From positions 3,782,001 through 3,846,000 of the forward strand of contig NC_134932.1 of assembly GCF_051020765.1 (NCBI RefSeq): a stretch of DNA of 64,000 nt, in the 5' to 3' direction. Source of the DNA: Lasioglossum baleicum (taxonomy: Eukaryota > Arthropoda > Insecta > Hymenoptera > Halictidae). The position numbers were made by a program, and so were the translations under genes. Position 1 is the first letter of the stretch. Each line of letters begins with the position of its first letter. Below are positions 57,448 to 64,000 of this stretch, piece after piece. Below the pieces are notes generated by a model that was not told the origin of the DNA, searched no databases, and was given only the letters and a program-made list of their open reading frames with translations.

Positions 57448-60192
57448 TAAAGTGTTTTCCTAATCATCTTATCTGAACATCTGTTATATACAGAATTCGA
57501 AGCAAACGCGTCGACGATTTCTCGTGAGAGCCCTTTTTCGTAAAAACTTTTCGCTCCGTGAGAGGAGCAGGACAACAGAATCGAACTGCATCGACCGCGA
57601 CCATTGTTCGCCGGTCGGATGGAAGTCATTAGACTTCGTCGGCTGTCTTTAATCCGAACCAAGATAAACCATTGTGCTCGTTCGACGGAAGAAAGAAATC
57701 AATATCGACCGAGCGACCGCGTGCAACTTCCTTTCCGCTTTGCCTCCACCCGTTCGGTTTTCATCGGTAGACTGCTCTTTTAAAACACGTGAACGGGCCA
57801 GAGAGCCGATTGTCTCCGCTGCTGGCCCCGGAAGTGGCTTCGCCGTCTAACCGCTTCCGCCAGAATGGGCTTTAAACTTCGCCCCGATCCGATGGGAAAA
57901 GATGATATCTCCCGTAACAACCCAGCCCTTGCCCTTGCCTCGCTGCGAGGAAACTCTGCAAACGCGCGTTAAGTTCGTTGCGTGGGACCACCAGGAACGT
58001 CTGCGAGAAACACCATATTCACGATCCCCAACCAGATAAACCTATAACCCCTTCGCGACACACATACAAGTAGGATTCAATGTACGAAACATTCTTTGGA
58101 CAACGCGATCCGTTGCACGTGCTATCCTTTTGTCGTGGGCTACTGATTTAGATTTGGGAAAATAATTATTTAAATAAAGTCAGCTTTGTGAATGATATGG
58201 TGATGGTGATAGCATCAGACAACCACAAAAATAGTTTATTACTGTATTTTATTAACCAAATAAACTTTGTCGTCGAACACACGAAGAAACAAGATCAAAC
58301 TAGAGTGGCTCGACTGAACGCTGCATTCGCATTCTTCGCGAGAGCAGCAGCCGTAAATATTTCATTTTTACAACCGCGAAAATGCATCCTGGATCCCGAC
58401 ATATTTCGCTAATCGACGATACATGATCGCAACCATGAGACCGTCGAGCTCATCCCCGGAAAGAGCCATCCGACTCGTCTCGCTTTCAATTCCGACAAGG
58501 GTTTCAAAATGGACGGCCAGTTATCAGCGATAAAACACCTCGGGAAAAAGATAACAGTGCCGACTTTCATCCCGGTGGATACGACCTCGTAAAACGTGTC
58601 GCATCGTTTCAAATTTTATCGGTAATATTTTTCGGCGTGATGCGTCAGGCCAAGGGTTCGTTATCCTCCGTGTCAGTGCCAAAAACTCCGAGGACAGAGG
58701 CGAGCGGAAAGAAGAGAAGAGACCGGAGTGAAATAAATAAAAGAAAAAAAGAGGAAAAAGGAAACGAGAAAGGGAACGAAATTTGAATTTTACGACTTCG
58801 CCGCGACTCGGCCTCCCCTCTCGATCCCTCCTACACCTCTTTCCAACCCCCTCCGATGGTTCCGTGCCTCTGGCACAACGATACTAAATTTGCACGTGAC
58901 GCGCGGCCAAAGCTGCACAATTTTTACGAGCTTTTATTAAGGGCAACGCGCGCGCACGCGAGCTGCGATCGTATAGAAGAGATCTCGGACAAAAGCGGGT
59001 CCCGGGGCCAGCCCGAGGATCTTTCGCCAGAGCAGACGGCATTATTGTCTGCCTTTAAAAATAGAGCCGTTCAAACCGTAGAAATACATTTCCTGTGCAC
59101 GTCCCGGGCAGCTGGTGCAAACCCGGGTTTCGTTAAACTAGAATTCTGTATATAAATCGGCCAGCCGAAAGGAAGGATGGGTAATTCGAGGTGCTCCGGA
59201 TTGCCCGGCTCCTTAAGTAGCTTCGAAGGAGGAAATTGATTTTCCTCGTTAGCCAGCTGCACCCTTTTCCGGCGCGCGTTAAGACCCCGTCGCTACCAAA
59301 GCATTCGACAGCAAATTATTTGAAGAGGTTCAACGTCGGACGAAATTCTACGAAAACTCCAGGAGATTTCTCTTCTCGGGCAAACTGCTAAAAGCTGGAT
59401 TCTCGTGTAGCGTTAGCGTGAAGAATAGGAAAAAAACGCGAACATTGAGTAGCAGCAATCATTGCAGCGCATTTGACAATTAGCTCTAGTTTAATACCTC
59501 AGAACGGGGATCAATTGTGCCTGTGACTCGGAAGTTCCATGACCTACATACGAATACAGCGTCGGTCAACTCGCTTAACTTGATTATGAGCTGCTCGAAA
59601 CTGCTGGCCCAGTCAGACTGAAACTTGTTCCACTGTCAAAAGTTCGGTTTAATTATTCCAACAGTAGTTGGAAACTCGAGAGACTACGCATTTATTATGC
59701 CAGGCGTTTCCAGTGGAGCCGGTAAAATTTGATTGACTTGGGCGGGTGAAGTTTCGCTCGGGCCGAACGTTAATCGAATTAGAAAAATAAAATAAAAATC
59801 GCATTGTGATCGTGCTCTTGATAATGGATGAAAATGTATGATACCTAATAATGTTACGCGTCTTAAAGAATAAATTTCTATTCCGAGAACACACGGATCA
59901 GCAGTGTGGAAAAATGGTTATCCGGCAATCTTTCCGTAACAATGGCACGACCTTTTCAGCTCCGATGTCGTGTACTTCTTATCGCGAGCTCCAAAATCTC
60001 GCCGATGGCTTCCGTTTATTTCGTGAGTCAGAAGACAAAAGCAATTTGTAGAGAAAGAGTAACGGGTCATTTAGAGGTTATTAGTTCCGCCTCGAGAGCA
60101 GAGGAACACGAAAGTGGGGAACGAGGAACGGCGTAAAGGCAGCCAAGTGTATCTCTCTCCTCCTCTCATTCTCTCCTTCTCCCTCTTCTATG

Positions 60193-60213
60193 CCCCTCCC
60201 CCCCCCCCCTCCC
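60193..60213. repeat. Poly-C tract
   Basis: About 20 nearly pure C with two T interruptions, in a CT-rich stretch from 60150. Confidence 0.85.
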
Positions 60214-60649
60214 GTGTGTTTCCCTTAAACATCCCCCCATGGATTTCTCAGAGGAAGCTACGCTTGTAAGGTCGCCGCCTCTACGAAGTACTACACGCTT
60301 CGTACAACTGTCCCGACAAGAGGGACCAAACTATCCAAACTCATTTGTCGAGTAATATTTATGTAAATGTGTACACGGGATGTCCTTTGGCCAGGAGGAG
60401 TGCAAACACCGTTCGTCGAGGGTGTCCCGAGTCTCGAAGGGGTGAAACGTATAAATCTAGAATAAGTATTTACATCGTTTAACGGGGAAAAGCTTGCTTG
60501 CTCGAATCGACTGCGATAAACAGCTACTGCGTCTGTGATTAACTGCGTGTCGCGTTATTTGTACAGTGCCGAGACGAATTCTACAATTCTCGAATCAACG
60601 AATAAGGTATCAACTTCAAGAACTCTCGATTCAACCCGATACATATGTA

Positions 60650-60898
60650 CTAACCCCGTGCCTGACAATATCGTGTCTGACACGTGACGCAGATTCTGAA
60701 CACATTCTGATAAAAATGTATGTTAATGATTTCCTTTAAACCGAAATAAAATTCTACTTTGTTTTTGTTAATATACAGCTATTGGAGAACATATAGGCAA
60801 ACAATTTATATCAATATTCTCCGTTTTTGGGAAATTTCGATCTACAAAAAAAGTTCTAGTCACTGAAACCGTAAAATAAACTGTAAGGAAAGGGTTGA
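60650..60898. mobile_element. Degraded MITE, copy 2 of the 23834 family
   Basis: The same order of words as 23834-24071: ACAATATCGTGTC, CGAAATAAAATTCTA, TTGGAGAACATATAGGCA, CACTGAAACCGTAAAATAAA. The edges have decayed to CTAA on the left and TTGA on the right, so it is older than copy 1. Confidence 0.75.
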
Positions 60899-63247
60899 AG
60901 CAGATTTTCGGGACACGAGAAACATAGAAAGAGAGCACCGAGTATTAAATCATTATTAAATAAAACCTATTGAAAATTCTTCTTTTGTAACCACTGTTAC
61001 GAAACGAAAGAACAAACACAGACCAAGAAATGCTGAATTGTTCAACTTTTCGAGTCGGAAATGATAAGAATAATAAGAAGGTGTGCGCGTTCTGGTATTC
61101 ATGTTATTCAATTCGGTGCAAGCGGTGGAAACAGTTGCCAACAGCGCAGCGTGGCGACACTTTCGATAGTCCAACAAAGGTAATATTATTACCCGGCTCC
61201 CAGGAAGTATTTGTCACCATGTTTCCTGCGACGCCCGGTTCCATCTGAAATTTGTCAAGGACCCGCTCGTTATCCGAAATAAATTTCTACGTAGAAAATG
61301 TTCGCGGTAACGCCGCCGGCTTGTCAGCTCCCTCGGCGAGCACATTGTGGTTTCTTTTCGAACGTCGCGTCGTCAGACCGCGCGCAATTTCGTCGAGTAC
61401 TCGCGCAAGAAAAATCAAAACATCTCCCGTCCCGTGTTCCCTGAAAGCATTTGTCTCCCCGTGCCGAGAAACCCTTTTAACATTTCGTGCGCATTCCGTT
61501 TTCTTTTTCACGGTGTGCATTTAGAACCACCCTTAACCTTTACCAGGATAGCTCTTTGTTCCCGAGGAAAATAGCGATCAAACTTCACTTCCTGTTTGCT
61601 TCGGGCAATTATATTAATATCCCGCCAACTTTCCTTCTAATTTAAACCTTCCGTGTTGTTCCTATTTCTTTTTTGTAGTGCTATCATCGCTCTGGATACT
61701 TCGCGAAACAATAGGGAAAGAAAAACCTGTACAGCCTGCTCGAATTTGCGGTTTCGCCGGTGTTAAATCGAGCGTGACCATGGCAGGCCTGGAATCCGCG
61801 AATCGCGCCAACAAGGCGGAGGCGTTATGCTCCGACTAATCTGCTAATTGGAGGGTGGCCCACGGAGGCACGGGGGTTACGGAGCAAATTGGGCTAATAC
61901 AGAAGCAAACAGCGTGACGCCTATAAATACGCGGCATCGCGGGAATATTTTCGTGCGTCGAGTGCGCGAGAAGCACACGCACCACGCGCTCGTCGAACGC
62001 GAGCACTTCAGCGGCCGCTCACAGACCGGATCGATAGAGGTCACCGTGTGTATACATACAAGGTGGCCCGACAACTATGGCTACCTCGAATATTTTCACC
62101 CTAAACATGAAAGATAGTCATTTATTTAAAATTCATTTATTTTATTGCAACGCAAACATTTTCTATAATATATGGGTGAAGGAGTTTCGGAGCTCTCGAA
62201 TTCTACGTAAAAATGTGTTGACCTTTGTCTGTCCTAAACCTAATAGTTAACGAGATATTCTTGAAATATTTTTTAATATACGCGCCTACTTTAATACACC
62301 CTGTATGCGCTGTATCGCATGATGAAAGGCCGTTTCCTTTATTTCGGAAAACAAATGACTCTCCTCCACCCGCCCGTTCACTATCAATCGCGTTTCGTAT
62401 GTACATATCTTGTATCAAACGAAGTAAGTACACCTCCTGAAACTGTTGTTTCGAGCTCACGATTTACAGACACACATTGGTAAAGACCTGTGTACTGTGT
62501 GGAATGCGAAACACAGAAGCTGCCCGTGTCGGAACGTCTTCGTTCCGAGAGGGGTTAACACTATTATTTATCCTTCAATTAACGCTTATTCGGGAACCCT
62601 AACCTGGACCCACTAATTTCATATAACCGCAGACCTCGAGGAGCGCCGGCACACGCAGAATTTCAATTAAGGATGCGGAAGGATACACCCTCGGACGTAA
62701 TTTCCAAGGACGACCGAACAACGGAAGGTACTTTCTTCAACCTTGCCCCCCTGTAATTGTCGACGCACCCAATCTACTTAAAGCACGATGTGAATTCTCA
62801 TTTAGACGACATTCCAGCGTGGACGAGAAAGGTGTCGTGTGGACAGAGCTTAACGCGGCAAAGGCAGCTCAAGTGTTCGAGGGTGGAGAGAGAGGAAAGA
62901 GAAAGAGAGAGCGAGAAGTCTGCTACTTCTCACCCTCCAGATACGGGTTGCTCGGCGCGTTCCTATAATAAGTCCTTAACGACCTTTCTAAATGCAGTCG
63001 GTACCTACACGACCACTACACACTATGTGACAAGAGCATCCATTAGACCGAGGGTTACGTGGTTCGTAGTGCGTGGGGTCGGAGTGGTCGATATGAAGGG
63101 TGGCCCCGACCATGAACCGACGGGAACGGCCAATCTTTTCTCACTCGGTGGCAGAAAATGCTCTTTCCCGAATCTTGTCTCATTATGCTATTCCATTCAT
63201 AGCGATAGCAACAATCATTTCTCTGCTCGAATTTTTACGTCGTAATG
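60899..63247. other. Gene-free stretch
   Basis: No supported gene. TACAAGGTGGCCCG at 62057 and ACACCCTGTA ending at 62305 could be ends of a roughly 250-bp CAGGGTG-type element, but the match is only about 9 bp. Confidence 0.35.
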
Positions 63248-63367
63248 TCTGTGGTGGTCAGGAAGAACGCCGCTTGTCACATAATTTCACTTTCGAGATG
63301 TTGCCGTTTAAAGTTTTCAAAGTTTCCAAAGTATGTGACAGGCGGCGTTCTTCCCGACAACCACAGA
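63248..63367. repeat. Long imperfect hairpin, 36-bp stem, 48-nt loop
   Basis: 63248-63283 pairs with 63332-63367 with two mismatches and one wobble. It includes an uninterrupted 13-bp block from GGAAGAACGCCGC. The shape suits a small-RNA precursor or a fold-back MITE. No target duplication is clear and no other copy was noticed. Confidence 0.8.
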
Positions 63368-64000
63368 ATTAATGTATAAATTATAAAATGTATATTTTGA
63401 AATTGGGATACATGCAGCGTTTCTCCTTGCAACCACAGAGTTATCAATCAGATTTTACCTAGAGGTCCATACTATGTACCACCCTTGCACTGATAGAGTT
63501 TGAAATTTCAATCCCCATGGAATCGAGATACATATATCTGCCGATACGAGACCGCAACGGGTTTGAAAGGTATCTGTTGCGCTCTGAAAGCTCAGAAAAA
63601 CGCGGCAATCATTTTCGAGCTCGGCAATAGCCCGGAATGGTGCAACGCGCGTGTGCACGCAGCACCGAACGCGAACCCAAGGAGCCGTATATGCGGCGAG
63701 CGTTTACAGGTTGCAGGTGCACCTGTACCGGGGCAATAATTCAATGGATCGAAGCGAGCGGGCGCAGGTCCGGGTGCAGGCACGGTGCACCGTGGTGCAG
63801 CTGGGGAGGCACGAAGGAACACGAGAGTTACAGAGAAACGGCAGAAATGATAAATCGCGTCGACTACGAGCGTCAGGGCATCGATGTCAATTATTAAGAA
63901 ATAAAAGTCTCCCCTAACGCGACTGGAACAAAGGCGCCGAAACGCGCCCGACGCATTTCGCCGGGATACGGCCGCGTCGCAATAATTCAATTTCTTGCGA
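63368..64000. other. Gene-free stretch at the right edge
   Basis: The overlapping frames at 63592-63990 on both strands reflect GC content. CAACCACAGA at about 63432 repeats the edge of the hairpin. No gene is supported. Confidence 0.4.

Larger units (their letters stand above)
56621..60649. other. Gene-free stretch
   Basis: No supported gene. A short GA tract (57419-57447) and a poly-C run (60193-60213) are the only low-complexity features. Confidence 0.4.

Noticed and set aside
62057..62305. CAGGGTG-type element between TACAAGGTG and CACCCTGTA
   Set aside because: Only about 9 bp match at the ends with a mismatch, and no target duplication is convincing.
62757..63245. 162-codon plus-strand open frame
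   Set aside because: The start is TTG, part is a GA-rich purine stretch, and no domain is visible.
1..64000. tRNA genes, rRNA genes and CRISPR arrays
   Set aside because: No cloverleaf with matching T-loop, no rRNA-like block and no regularly spaced identical repeats were seen by eye. A dedicated tRNA scan could still find a weak one.

Overview
This is insect nuclear DNA, most likely hymenopteran and perhaps a bee. The reasons are its AT-leaning composition with strong CpG-rich pentamer clusters, the many small TTAA- and TA-flanked transposons, a Ty3/gypsy retrotransposon with a tRNA-Leu-type primer site, and no compact gene order. No host exon, tRNA, rRNA or CRISPR array can be supported. 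The species assignment is inference. The window looks like intergenic or long-intron DNA filled with mobile elements of different ages.

At 477-6053, on the minus strand, lies a complete Ty3/gypsy LTR retrotransposon. It has two 263-bp LTRs that look identical by eye, an ATAT target duplication, a primer-binding site, a polypurine tract, an open gag frame with a CCHC knuckle, and an open pol frame with protease, RT, RNase H, integrase and a GPY/F-type end. Gag and pol overlap by 91 nt in the -1 register. The overlap holds a GGGAAAC slippery heptamer followed 3 nt later by a perfect 13-bp hairpin that contains the gag stop. The first gag ATG lies inside the 5' LTR, so the frame runs through the primer-binding site. 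The copy looks young and possibly active.

The other 58 kb has no intact coding gene. It holds a mariner transposase remnant (36.5-36.9 kb), two Tc1/Tc3-like remnants (45.05 and 48.9-49.5 kb), a 771-bp element with about 78-bp inverted ends (28.56-29.33 kb), a hAT MITE with an 8-bp target duplication nested in a TTAA element (16 kb), a pogo-like 102-bp MITE inside a fold-back repeat (31.2-31.6 kb), and several TTAA-flanked piggyBac-type MITEs, some nested in each other. One MITE family with AGACTGCGGATC-type ends recurs at a dozen or more sites in different states of decay.

Further structure includes microsatellites (five long CT/GA tracts), a 177-bp tandem duplication (13.2-13.6 kb), an A-B-A' duplication at 44.3-44.7 kb whose B part is repeated at 40.2 kb, and two long hairpins (334-393 and 63248-63367) that no recognised element explains. 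Long open frames elsewhere begin at TTG or GTG, show no domain signature, and are treated as chance.
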